This document shows positions 25,704-37,520 of a stretch of DNA of 63,473 bases, piece by piece. The stretch is from Setaria digitata (lineage: Eukaryota > Nematoda > Chromadorea > Rhabditida > Setariidae), in the NCBI GenBank assembly GCA_003640385.1, contig RCAB01000376.1, positions 1-63,473 of the forward strand, in the 5' to 3' direction. The notes beneath the pieces were generated by a model. The model had not been told where the DNA came from. It was given only the letters and a program-made list of their open reading frames with translations, and ran no database searches. A program made the translations under genes and the position numbers. The first letter of the stretch is position 1. Each line of letters starts with the position of its first letter.

Positions 25704-26635
25704 TCAAATTAAAATTCGAAAGACTAATTGTATAATGTTGATTTATTTGAGAAAAAAAAAAAAAAAAAAAAGAATATAAAATTTATTAAAGAAATTAGAA
25801 GAGAGAAAAGTATGTTTGAAATAAATGGTAGCTTTTTTCATTTTTGAGTATTAAAATAAATTTTATTTAAAAACAAAATAAGTTTCGTTTCAAAATCGAA
25901 GTAAACAATTTTCAACATTTCTTGTTGCATTGCATAATTTTCATAGCAGGATTGTGAAAAAGAAAAACGCGCCATTTTGTTTGAATTTTTAATTTTGAAT
26001 TTCTTTTCTGTAAAAAATAAAATAAAAAATGCTAAAATTCGATACGATTTTAAATTGTAATTCGTTTTTGTTTCATTGGTTTATTATTCGAATTTTTTTA
26101 TGAGCAATACAAGTATTTGATGTTGTTTTATTTGAGAGAAAGAAAAGAAAAAAAAAAGTAGAATAAATAGAGTTTTATGTAAGGTAAAAGAGAAAGAGGA
26201 GGATGAAAAAAAAGAAATAGGAGGAAAATATTGAAATTACGGAATATGTCACATTATTTCATTTCTATTCCAATATTCTCGCAGTTTTTTTTTTTCTTTT
26301 TTATTTCTAGTCTACTTTAACAAGATTTTGGACGATATTTCTTTTCTCTGTTAACTTTTAATATGGTTTATTCCAGTTTTTTTTTTTTCTTTTTTTATGA
26401 ATTGTTTAATCTTTTTTTTTTTTTTGTAACTTATGAAGAGTCTTTTTTCGTATTTGTTGTCCGATTCTTCTTATTCTTTTTTTTTTTCTTCATTTAAAAG
26501 TATAAGATTTCAGGAAAATGCAGCGATTCTTTTTACATTTATACAATAGCAAGTGGAATAGAGCAGAAAGAAATTATCATTAAAACTGTTATTAAAAAAG
26601 AAAAAAAAAAAAAAAAAAAAAAAAAAGATCGGAGA
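25704..26635. other. Intergenic, homopolymer-rich
   Basis: No gene is supported. The region contains the second copy of the dispersed repeat (26061-26115). At 26519, a short ATG ORF of 21 codons follows a TTTCAG, and could be a leader ORF or an alternative 5' end of the formin gene. Confidence 0.4.
26061..26115 (+). repeat. Dispersed ~54-bp repeat, copy 2
   Basis: This is the partner of 16495-16548, in the same orientation with nearly identical sequence. It lies upstream of the formin gene. Confidence 0.7.
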
Positions 26636-29600
26636 ATGCAGAGATATTTTATGAGTGAAGTGATATTGGATTCTCAGGATACTGTTGAGCCTGATTCAAT
26701 GCGAGTATTATCAGAACATGAGGATTCATTTGCAACATCACCGACCAATTTGAATGCATCACTACGAAGTAATTCTTCTGGTAGCTATGTAACAGCATTT
26801 TGCGATAGTTTTGGTTCTGATGAGATGCTTAAAGTTATGTCCTCATCTGTGTACAATTCTGAAGAGACCAATAAGGAACTGCTACGGCAATCGAAAAGAC
26901 AAGGGAGTTTTGATGCTGATTCCGGAAATGGTGGCTCACCTCCACCATTGCAACATGTTGGCATTGATACTACAGATTTGGAAGTGAATAATAGTTAGTT
27001 TTGCTTATTTGAATTACCAATTTTTCCCTTTAAATTCTGTTCCATTAATTTATGCCTTTTCTTTTTTTTTTTTTTTTTGAGAAGTAAAATTGGAAAAAGA
27101 TATATCATTAAAAGATCTCCTTAACATAATTAATAATTCATATTTTTCAATAGGTAATTTTTGTGACTACTTTTGAGATCTTTTTTTTTTGGCTTATTAT
27201 TTATAGTTAATATGCATAATTAGAGAGATATGAAATTGTAGGGACGGCAATATCAGCATTGCTTCAACAAGAATTACAGGAAGGCTCGGTAAGAGTATTG
27301 GATAAAGTTTGTTGCATGTGTTTATTTTTTCTGTTTTCGAGAGGCGCAAAGGAAAGTGTTTGTTCAGAAGCATGTTTCCAGATTTTAATTTCTTGCTTTT
27401 GGCGATTTTTATCCATACTTTTTGCTTGAATCAGTCGCAACAGAACTCTCCATTTTGATTGCATAAAAAACAAAAATAATCATTGTACTTGATTTCTTTT
27501 TCTTTTAGCGATCTCGAAGTGTACAAACTATCTTACGTGAGCTTCAATCAAAATCAGTGAGTGACGATGTGAAGGCAAGAAATTTGGCATCGCTGAATCG
27601 TGTTATTCTTCAATGTAAAGAGTACATGCAGCGCTATTCAGTACGACAGGATCTGATGTGTAAGCTATGAACGATTTTAAAGCAAAACTGACTTCATTTT
27701 TGTCTGCTCATAGAGAAAAGTTCGGCATACATGTGGGATTTAAATTATAGTTTATATTCACAATCTCCATGGTTTCATCATTTTTTGATAATCCGAAATT
27801 TCAATTTTATCTTCTTGAAGAAGTTGCTTTTATTTGATTTCTTAACATTGAACATAATCGAAATCTCTTTCAAGCATTGGGCCTGTTCAATGCACTGCCT
27901 AGCTTAATTGAATCCGGAAATCGAGAAGTCGAATCAGAATTGGAAATATTTTTTGCCAGTGAATCTAATGATAACCTGGTAGGCACTGGTTCTCGACATC
28001 CCATCGATACGTTCCAAGCAGCATACGTGAAATTAAAACACTCTGCTTCAGCAGATATCTTGGTTTGTTTAAAACTCGTTAATTTCTTTTTTTTTTTTGA
28101 AATTTTTGAAACGTATATTATTATAAAAAGTTACAAAACTTAATTTGTATGACCAAGGACTGCTCAATAATGCATAATTTTCTTTTCGAAATTTTTGCTC
28201 CTGTTAGAACTGTAGTCTGTCTTCTAATCTGTCAGAATAATTCGTCTACAAGAATTTACTTAGAGGATTATTTAAGTAAAACATTTTAATAACGTTTTTA
28301 CCTTCCTCTCTGTGTATTTTCATTTTGATTGTGAGCTCAGAATTTCTTCTTGATTAGGATTTAAAAGAAATTGGAAACTTTGAGAAGTTTATATGTGTAC
28401 AAAAATATGAAAAATTGTTGTTTAGCTGGATATATTAGAGCTTATAGCACGAATTGAACCAAGTGGCAAAAGATTGCGCGGTGTACTCCATTATCTTCAG
28501 AGAGGTCATCTGCGAAGCGAAGGAGTCCAAACTGAAGCCGGTAACTTTATTATCTTTTTCCTAGACTGATAAAACTCTCCAGGAAATTTTGTTAGCAAGG
28601 TTTCAGCGATGGAAAACAAGGCGAGCTCATTTTGTGACATTGTAGCTTCTCAAAATGTTTCTAAGTCCATTATCACCGCTGCTCAAGATAACTTAGTGCT
28701 TAAAGAATCCTCTTCAGTACTTCAGGTTCGTAAATCTCCTTTTTTATATTTTTATTCAGTATTTATAGACTTTTTTTACACGACACAATCGTTCACACTA
28801 TGTAAAAATTTGATTTGAAATTTTCACCAGGCTCTGCATGTGTTTTCATACCGTTTCTAGACGTTAGTGTTAATCCTGAAAAATGAGAATTTTTCAGTAT
28901 GTTCAGTTGTATTTTCCTATTAAGATTTTATGTTGCGTAAAATTTCTGATTGAATGTCACTGAGCTACTTTCAAGACCATAAGACGACCTCGATCAAGTT
29001 CTCGCATGAAACGCTGCAGTGGAAATCGGAAGATTGAAGTGGAAAATATTCCATTTATAGATGATGAAACTTCGGTAGTGGCTCCTCACATGAATTTGGA
29101 TAAAACGAATGGAGGGAAAAGTCCCAAATTAACAATGTCGCCAAAATCTACTCATTCTCGACCATCTATTAAGAAACAAAGGTAGGCGAAGAAATTGAGC
29201 TGAAGAGATATATGGGAATTATTTAGACTTCTGAATAATTTCAACTGAAAGCACATCACAATTAGTTTTATCTGCAAGCTGCAAGTTACTTTAACATCAT
29301 CAAACATAATCGATTGAACTAGCAAATCTCTAGATCTCATTTCATATTCTGGAGATAGTCTTTTAATAATTTAAAAAGTCATTTCACTCATTTTTGATAA
29401 TATGAATTAGCACTTTGCAAAATGATCATTAGTAAAAGAAAGAAAATATAATACTGAATCTGTATTTCAAATCTATTATCTCATTAACTTTTGAAAAAAT
29501 TATTTTTTTTCTTTCTTTTTTTTTTTCACCCAACAATTCATGTAGGATTGATCTGCAAACTCGATTGTCGTTTTGCAAACATGAAACATTGATGATATTT

Positions 29601-32056
29601 TACTAATCGAAAAGATGAAATCATTTCATAAATGAAGTGCATTGTATATTTGTATAATATATATTATGTCACAAAAGATAATACATTTCAGCCTGGGGAA
29701 AACACCGACTGTGCCGACTGTACCTCCTCCACCTCCTCCGCCTCCACCTGCTCCCGAATTTCTCAACTCTGCATTGTCAAGACAGACATCGATATCAACT
29801 ACTGCTGGATCACCAGTTATCGTCAAATCGGTTTCTGTATATAAGTAATATTTTTCTATTTTTATCAGTAGTTATAAGCTATGCTTTACTGAAATCATCC
29901 CTACACGAATTCTTCTTGCGCTCTGTTTGAGATGAGATCGATTTTGCTGTATTTCGCATGCAGTTTTTATAAATTTTCAGGTTTTTAAAGACCTCCCATT
30001 AATTAGTCATATTTTATAACGTTTTTGTGTTAGTTGACTGATTGGAGTAGAAATTTAGTAGGAATTTAGCATAATTGAAATTGGGGGAGAAGTTGAGTCA
30101 AATCTCGATAAGCTAGAATAGATATAAAAATTATTAAAGCATACTAGAACTAAAACTATATTAAAATCTGAAGTTTGTATTTTAATTTTAATATTCTCAA
30201 GGAAGAAATGTGCAACCAATACGGTTGCATGGGAGACGATAAAACCGGAGATGGTAGTGACACGATCGACCATCTGGAGTGATCAGAGTGGCATATATGC
30301 TGAATTTAATCAACGAGAACGCGATCGAGTTAGTGAAATTGAGATACTAAAATTCAGCTAATACCTATGAGAAAAATTTCCAGACACCGTTTTAAGTGAA
30401 ATTTTTGTTTCGAAGCTCAAAATTTTTCTTATGCAAGCTTTGAGCGGTTTCGAAAGCGATGTCAAATAATATCATTGCGTAGAAATATAGGATTTGAGGA
30501 ACAGTCATTGAATACTTCAATATACTAATAGAGCGAAATTGACTTGGATGAAACTAAATGGTCCAACTTGCTTGGGATCACACTTGGAGGGCAGAGTAAC
30601 TTGAGAGAGATTTATAGCTGGAGAAAGTTTTTGAGCGGGTGCATGCATCCAATTCTCGTGTTACGGCCAGTCAAGATCGAGCACAAAATGTTACTGTTGA
30701 TCGTAAGGCTGGATCTGCAACAACTGGTGGTTTTACGGAAAAGCGGGCTCTCAATTTGGGTATTGTCCTTGCAAGGTAATTTGGTAGAAATAAAGTGTTA
30801 ACGGTATTATTCAACAAATATGAATGAAATCTTATATTTTTCTCTTTCAGATTTCGTCCACTTACATTGGAACAATTAATACAAAAATTGGAGTCATTTT
30901 CAATTAGCGATCTCTCTCTCGATTATTTATCATCTCTTCTGAAACACTTTCCGACACCTGATGAGGTATTTCCCATACATTGTACTTCTAATAGAAATGT
31001 TAGCAAAATAAGCGGAACTTTCTTGGTTGTTCATTTTGCTAAATGAGTCTTAGTTTAAAACTCGCTTTCTTTTGGGAGCTAGCAAAATTGTTGTAAATTT
31101 ACCTTTGTTCATTTAATTAACTTCTTATTTATTGGCTTTCGTTTGCTTCTATAGGATGATTTTTTCCATAAAATTATTTAGTACGTGGGCCGGTCCTTTA
31201 TCGGGGCAAAAAAAAAATCGCACTGGTATCAATAACTAATAATTATCAGTAGCATTAAAGAAAAGGAAAAGAAGGGGCAGTTGATTGTACAAAAGGAAGC
31301 TATTGATAGTGATGATTGTTACATAGGAATAATAATATTAAATATCATGGAATGTTTTCGTTGATATTTTCTATTCAGCAAACATAAAATAAAAGTATTA
31401 CATTCCATCTCACTATGTTTTGCTGCATATTTTTTTTGCCTTAAATGCTACACTCTCATTAACTGTTGAAGACTTTGGATTAGGTTTTTTTTTTTTTTTT
31501 TTCAGCTCGCATATTTTGCGAAAATGAAAACGGCTGATCATTTGAAAGATGCCGAATTATTTTGCTTCTTAGTCGCACGAAAGTCACTGCTAAGATTACG
31601 TATTGAATTGAAAGTTCTTGCTGACAACATTGTGACTGATGTAAGCTTACTTTTCTTTAATATATGAAATTATTTTAGCTGCTTAAGCGTATGATTATAA
31701 CCGTATGATAGATTCTGCAAATTAAAAAATTCTCTTTTTGGAGCTTAATTCTGGTAATTTTATTTTTTGAATACCTTGTTATAATTTCTAGCTTGCACGT
31801 CAACTTGATTCCACTCGTTTACTTCTAACTGCAACTGATGGACTTTACAATTCTCCTTCCATCAACGTCTTCTTTCATCGTTGCTTGCAGTATGGAAATT
31901 TTCTGAATCAGGTTTTTGCATACTTTTTATAATTATCTTGTTAGTAAGAAAGCTTACAATTTTATAACCTTGCTTCCATCAGCGCCTCCTCAGAAGAATG
32001 GAATGACGATTCTACAAAATTCTGAAATAGACGATTCTACTTTCTATAATCATAGG

Positions 32057-32106
<50 letters not shown>

Positions 32107-33901
32107 TTTTATAAGAATCTAGTTATATTTCTTTTTTTTTTCTGTACACTTTGATCTGCTTCTTCGTTTTACTTTACTACTCATAATTTATAGTTTTCCA
32201 ACCCCATAAATATTAGGTATTACTTGTGGACTATCAGCTTTTCTAATGAATGATTTCTGATTACTTTTCAAATCAGACTTATCTGATCAGCTAGTATCCG
32301 TGGGTTGGACTACCTGTTCCCGTTGCCTCACAAACATCAAAACGCTCTCTTTAGTTTCGCCAGCTAGACGTGGTTGTATTGAATCATTTCGTTTATCAAT
32401 AATATTAGAGCATAATTTAGCTGAATTAAAGTTTAAACTGTATTAGAGATTGGTGATAATAATTTGATTAATGTTCTATTGCAAGCATTTAGTAGTTCTT
32501 TAGGATTAATAAAATGCATTATTTATTTATTTATTTTTTTAAAGAAAAATGGAATCTACTATTTCAGTCAACTTTCGCGGCTGGCGCCTCTGGATTTGCA
32601 CTATCATCATTGCTAGCCGCTTTGAATACAAAAGGAACTGGTGCAGCATCAAGTATACGGCTTGTTGATGTATTAGCGGAATATGCTGATGAAAATTTGC
32701 GCAGTGTTGTAAAAGTCTTGGATTTTTTGGACTCAGCTAAGTTAGTTTTTTCAATCACTGAAATTACAGATTGTGAAATGTTGGTTCAAAAAGTAATGAT
32801 TTTAATTATAATTCACTATATATGAAAGTCCGTGTAGAAAAGATTAGGAAAATTTGTAATTTCGCGTTGATTTTCTAAGTATTTGTCTAATAAGAGTTGG
32901 TTACCTTGAGCTCAAGACTAATAATTGCTGATATAAGAATTTGATTAGGAAAAGTTAATCAAAATTATATATGAGCAGGAATCGCTGTAACTACGGTCAA
33001 TAATTGCAGGTTCTTTGGGGATGATTTAATTGTGCCCTTTGGGGAATAGAACAATTTTCTCATCTGCAGCTTTCAACGTGATAATATTTCCAAGTTGCGC
33101 GAACGAATTTGTTTTTCAGGAAATACTCAATTGACGAATTGGAAAAGTCAGAAGCATCACTTCGTTGTTCATTGGAAATGTCTTTAAAAAGCTTGCAGGA
33201 ATGTGGCGATAGCAAACTTTATTCGTATTACTCACCAGTTATTATGGTATTGGCATTTTACACAAATATTCTCTGGCTTATTAGTGATATCCACTTCCTC
33301 TCTATTCTTCTTTCTTCCATACTTTATTAATACGAGGTGGTATTGATTAGAAAAAGTTAATCAAAATTCTTTAAGAGCTTTTATTTGCAGGACTCCATAG
33401 CAAAATGTGGCCAATTATCACGATCCATCAAAAAAGTGCGCCATAATGAGAATCGTTTGAAAGAATATTATTGTGCTCCGAAACTGTGTTTGGAAAATAT
33501 CCTTGAAATTTTGAGCAGTGCTATTAAACTTTTCCAGGACTCGCTTGTCGTTCGTTTTTAATTCCGTTATTTTGAATTCTGATTTTCTTTATTGTTTTTG
33601 TATTTGGTTTGGCCATATACTATGTTATGTAACGTAGTTCCAACATTTTTATGCCTTTTACAGTTATTATGAGAAAGGTTATCTTTATAATGCATCATTT
33701 TTCTATCACACATTAGTATTGCAGAAAGCAGAAGCACGTGTGGCCCGTGCACAACGATTACAGAAACAACGTGTAAGTGCTGGTCGTGATACTACTGACA
33801 TTCATGAATGTAGGCGTCGAAAAAATGATCGAACTAGAATTTTTGCACCTCCAAATGTAAAGGATCTTATCGATATAATTAATTCGAATGAATGCCGCTA
33901 A
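26636..33901 (+). CDS. INF2-like inverted formin (DID-FH1-FH2)
   Basis: Exons: 26636-26993, 27242-27288, 27509-27659, 27875-28062, 28426-28540, 28607-28725, 28976-29181, 29692-29844, 30202-30328, 30618-30775, 30851-30965, 31506-31640, 31792-31911, 32568-32740, 33120-33246, 33391-33549, 33725-33901. They sum to 2628 nt (875 residues) with every phase matching. Domain order: a Ser-rich N-terminus (1-120), then an armadillo DID-like region (about 120-290; LGLFNALPSLI, DILELIARIEP). A short FH1 with nine consecutive prolines follows (about 400). The FH2 domain runs from about 460: TIWSDQS, RALNLGIVLARF, LSSLLKHFP, YGNFLNQ, GFALSSLLAALNTKG. The C-terminus is basic. FH2 dimers nucleate and elongate actin. 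The DID plus FH2 pattern is closest to INF2 and its worm relatives (EXC-6/INFT-2); which paralogue is unresolved. No clear C-terminal WH2 is seen. Confidence 0.87.
32061..32104. repeat. (AT)n microsatellite in a formin intron
   Basis: About 22 perfect AT dinucleotides lie in the intron between exons 31792-31911 and 32568-32740. Confidence 0.95.
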
Positions 33902-35479
33902 AGAAATTTGTTTTTCTTTTCCCTTACACGTTTATTGTTAATTGTAGGTACAGATATGGCTTTTTTTGCGAAATATTCTGGTGAAATTTTAAAATATTTT
34001 CTAGAATTACATTATCCAATCCTGTACGAAATATAGTTGATATACTAGTAGTTGCAATGCAGATTTTTGCTAATTATGGTATAATCAAATGACAATGAGG
34101 GTGGGATATCAATCGCATTTCCATTCGAATTAGCAGTTACTGTATCATAAATGAATAAATTCCATGCATCTACTAAGCGGGTAACATTCTAAATTGAATA
34201 TTATCTCTGTTTTCTTTTTAATTTTTTTACTTTTAGATAAGTAGTTCAATAATAGAGCTAGTTCTAGTATCATGACCCCGTAAACCTTGTCGCTGTAACC
34301 TCAAATTTTGAGTTGTTTTTCTTTTTTTCTTTTTTTTTTTTTTTTTTTTTTTTTTTTGAGAAAATTTCACTTAGCGGAACTGTAAGCTTGTCTCTTGTAG
34401 CTCTTGCAAACTAGCATTCATTTGCTTTAATTCTTTTTTTTTTTTGTATATATATGTAGTTGTATGCAGTGATCTCAGTCCGTAAATTTTGTATTTTATC
34501 ATTTTTGTTTAGCGCCAGATGAAATTCATCTCTGAGACTCAAATATAGCTTGCTTGGAGAATACTGTTTTAAGCATTAACCGTGTTCATTATTTCATAAT
34601 ATGCAAATTTTGATCAAAATCATAAGATTGTCAGTATTCCACAGAATGTAAATTATGAACATTATTCGATATTATTACACAAATTACAAAGATCTCTTTA
34701 ATTGAATTCAATGTCAGTGTGGGATATTACAATACAGCTACAGCGGTTTTTACATCTATAGCAATGCCTAATATGTACAGTGAACTGGCATATCTTAATT
34801 CCATTATTTTATATATGCATTTGACAAGTTAAAAGTCGATTTCCTTATTTTGTCTATTTATGTTGTATATAGGATACGTACTTTTTTTTTTTTTTTTTTG
34901 ATGAAATAAAAAGAGATTGAAGCTTTAATTTTCTGCTGTTCGAAGTATTATTATTTTGCTCGGGTTAAAGAGCCTTCAAATGCTGTAAGTGAACTCTGTA
35001 AGTGAATTTGTTCATTTTAACTTTACTTTAGATATATGATGATTAGCACTGTAAAAAATTTTCCACTACATTCTTCCTCTGTATTATTCTCGTTTTTTTT
35101 TTTTTTTTTAATTTTCTATTTCATCAGATAGGAGGGAAGAGGAAAGGAGAAGAAGAGAAGAAGGGAGAGAGGAAGAAGAAAGGAGAAATGGCTGATTTTT
35201 TTTTTACAACATATTAAATGATTATAAAATTGATAAAACTTCGAGTAGATCTTTATTTCTTCCCCCTCATCCCTCCCTCCGCTCGTTAATTAAATATTTT
35301 GCTACCGTAGTTAATTTATTTCATAACTGCAAAAAAGGAAATTGGAGAAATTGACAATATTCTAATCTTAAAAAAAAAAAAAATTTAAAATTATCAAATA
35401 ATCTTGATTTTTGGGAAAATTTATTTCCTCCACTGCTTGCTGCTTATCGACTATGCTAAGTGTCAACATTGTAAGCACT

Positions 35480-35870
35480 CCTCTACACACGCACACATTT
35501 TATATCTCTGTACATACATACATATGCTCAGATATGCGTGTGCATTTGCGTGGAAATACGTGTATATATGGGTACAGATGCGTATCATGCGTTTGTACAT
35601 AAAAGATAGTTTCGTACGTCTACACATGCGTATAAAAAGGTCACAAATATATACGTATAATACACGCATGTGCACATACAGATATCCACTTGTGTGCGTG
35701 TTTGTATCTGTGTCTGCGTAATTGCTTACATAATTTGCATTTTATATACACGCAGACACGTGTGCCTATTTTTTTTTTTCCGTATGTAGGTCGATCTATG
35801 CATATGTACGCGTGTGTGTGTGTATGTGTATGTATGTATGTATGTATGTATGTGCTGCATATCGAACATT
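35480..35870. repeat. Alternating purine-pyrimidine (Z-DNA-prone) tract
   Basis: Nearly 400 bp consist mainly of ACACAC, TACGTA, GCATGTGCAC and GTGTGTGT-type steps, ending in a TATG tetranucleotide run (about 35826-35851). Overlapping open frames on both strands are by-products of this composition. Confidence 0.7.
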
Positions 35871-35974
35871 TATGCAAAAATGTACTGAGAAAAAGTTTCA
35901 CTAAAGAAAGCATTTAGAATGTCGTTGTCAACTTTCACTGTCACTGTCCTTTACTTTGCTTCTCTTATTTTATA

Positions 35975-36015
35975 CATTTTGCATATTTATTAGTAATATG
36001 TGTGTATTTGTGTCT

Positions 36016-36053
<38 letters not shown>

Positions 36054-36115
36054 CTTTGCATATTTATTGGTAATATGTCTGTATTTGTGTCTGTACACAC
36101 ACACACACACACATT
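35975..36115. repeat. Duplicated unit with CA microsatellites
   Basis: A ~75-bp unit (GCATATTTATT-GTAATATGTxTGTATTTGTGTCTGTACACAC) occurs twice in tandem, and each copy ends in a (CA)n array of different length. Expansion and duplication occurred together. Confidence 0.85.
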
Positions 36116-37520
36116 TATATGTATAGATAGATCTACAGAGAGTTAGTTAGTTGATTATTGTTGTCTTGTGAAATCTTTTTTGCCTTTTTTTTATGGCTAG
36201 CGCTCATTTCAATTGATTGTTTTTTGTTGCTCGTCATTTCATTTCATCATTTTATTATTATTATTATTATTATTATTTAAAAGGGGGAGAAAAAAAAAAA
36301 AAAACCATCGTTTTTTTTTTTATTAGCATTATTTGAAGGAAGAGAATAGTTGAAATAGCTGCCATATGCTTTTTTTTTTTCTTGTTTTTGTTTATTTTTA
36401 ATTCTGAATTGTCGTAAAAGAGATTGGAAGATTCGAGAAAAATTCATTATTATTAATGTTTATTTGCTAATTATTACTGCTAATTATTAATTTTTTTTTT
36501 TTTTTTTATCATGTCAAGTGGCAGTTATGACATTTATTAGCTAATTATTATTGTTATAATTGCTATATTAGACATTGATTTTTTTTTTTTTTTTTTTGTT
36601 ACAGTGCAGTTTTTCTCTGATGATAATACTGCTTTTACATAATAATTGCTTTAGAATTTATTATTATTTTTATTTTTAATGAGTTTATTACATCAGTTTT
36701 AACATTTAATATGCTAAATACGCGAAGTAGAGTATCGAATACAGCATTACTGAAAGGAGTAGTTTTATTTTACATCGTTATTCTTGATTATAATAAAATA
36801 TGCATTCAGGAATGAGACTTCTATTTGGTGATTTTGATTAATTTATGCATTTAGATAGAATATATCTAATATAGTAATATTTAGTAAAATGTTAGGAAAA
36901 AAAAAAGAGGTGACGAATTTTCAATTTTATCTGAATAAGGAGTATGAAAACTCAATTAATGAAATTAAAAAAAAAAAAAGTGTAGTGATGAGTTGAGAAG
37001 CCTTTCAATAAATATGCGAATGAACTACTAAAAAGAAGGCATAGGAAATGAAATTGAAAGAAGAAAAAGAAATCAAAGATAATTTATCAGTGATTATATT
37101 GATGCGCTTGCGAAAATCATTGCTTCTTTCTGTTTGAAATTTCTTTTTTTTTTTTTTTTTTTTTTTTTATTGGCTAATTTCATTTGAAATACAAATGAAC
37201 GAATATCTTTGGTTTTGAAAATATGCTGTTCTTTGGTTGTTAGCGGAATTGCAATTCGCTCATCCTCAATGATCATATTGATGGGTGACTAATTTAATTA
37301 GCATTAATTTAATTTACATTTCATTCCTGTCTATTGCATATTCATACAGAAGCATTGAAGATAGACATTTTCGTTTGTGAAAATCAAAATGAAAGTGTAT
37401 GTGTGTGTGTGTGTGTGATGGTGGACTGCATATATTTGAGTATCATTTGTGATAACATTTAGATGAAGCTTGTTTGATTAGCTCGCTGTATGAAATATTT
37501 TCGAAATTTTTATTGCAGTC

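Larger units (their letters stand above)
33902..37520. other. Intergenic with microsatellites
   Basis: No coding exon is supported. A candidate poly(A) signal, AATAAA, lies at 34154 downstream of the formin. Alternating purine-pyrimidine DNA (ACGT, ACAC, GTAT) spans about 35480-35870. A duplicated unit with CA arrays lies at 35975-36115, and a GT tract is at 37397-37418. Poly-T runs are frequent (for example about 34325-34357). Confidence 0.55.

Noticed and set aside
30544..30801. 86-codon ORF starting MDETKW
   Set aside because: It overlaps the formin exon 30618-30775 in another frame. The formin frame gives FH2 motifs and exact phase closure.
33070..33119. Possible extra formin exon (FQRDNISKLRER)
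   Set aside because: It cannot be joined in phase to the next FH2 exon. The direct 32740-33120 junction matches the FH2 order.
35404..35917. Several overlapping ORFs rich in Cys/His/Tyr/Val
   Set aside because: They are produced on both strands by alternating GT/AC repeat DNA.
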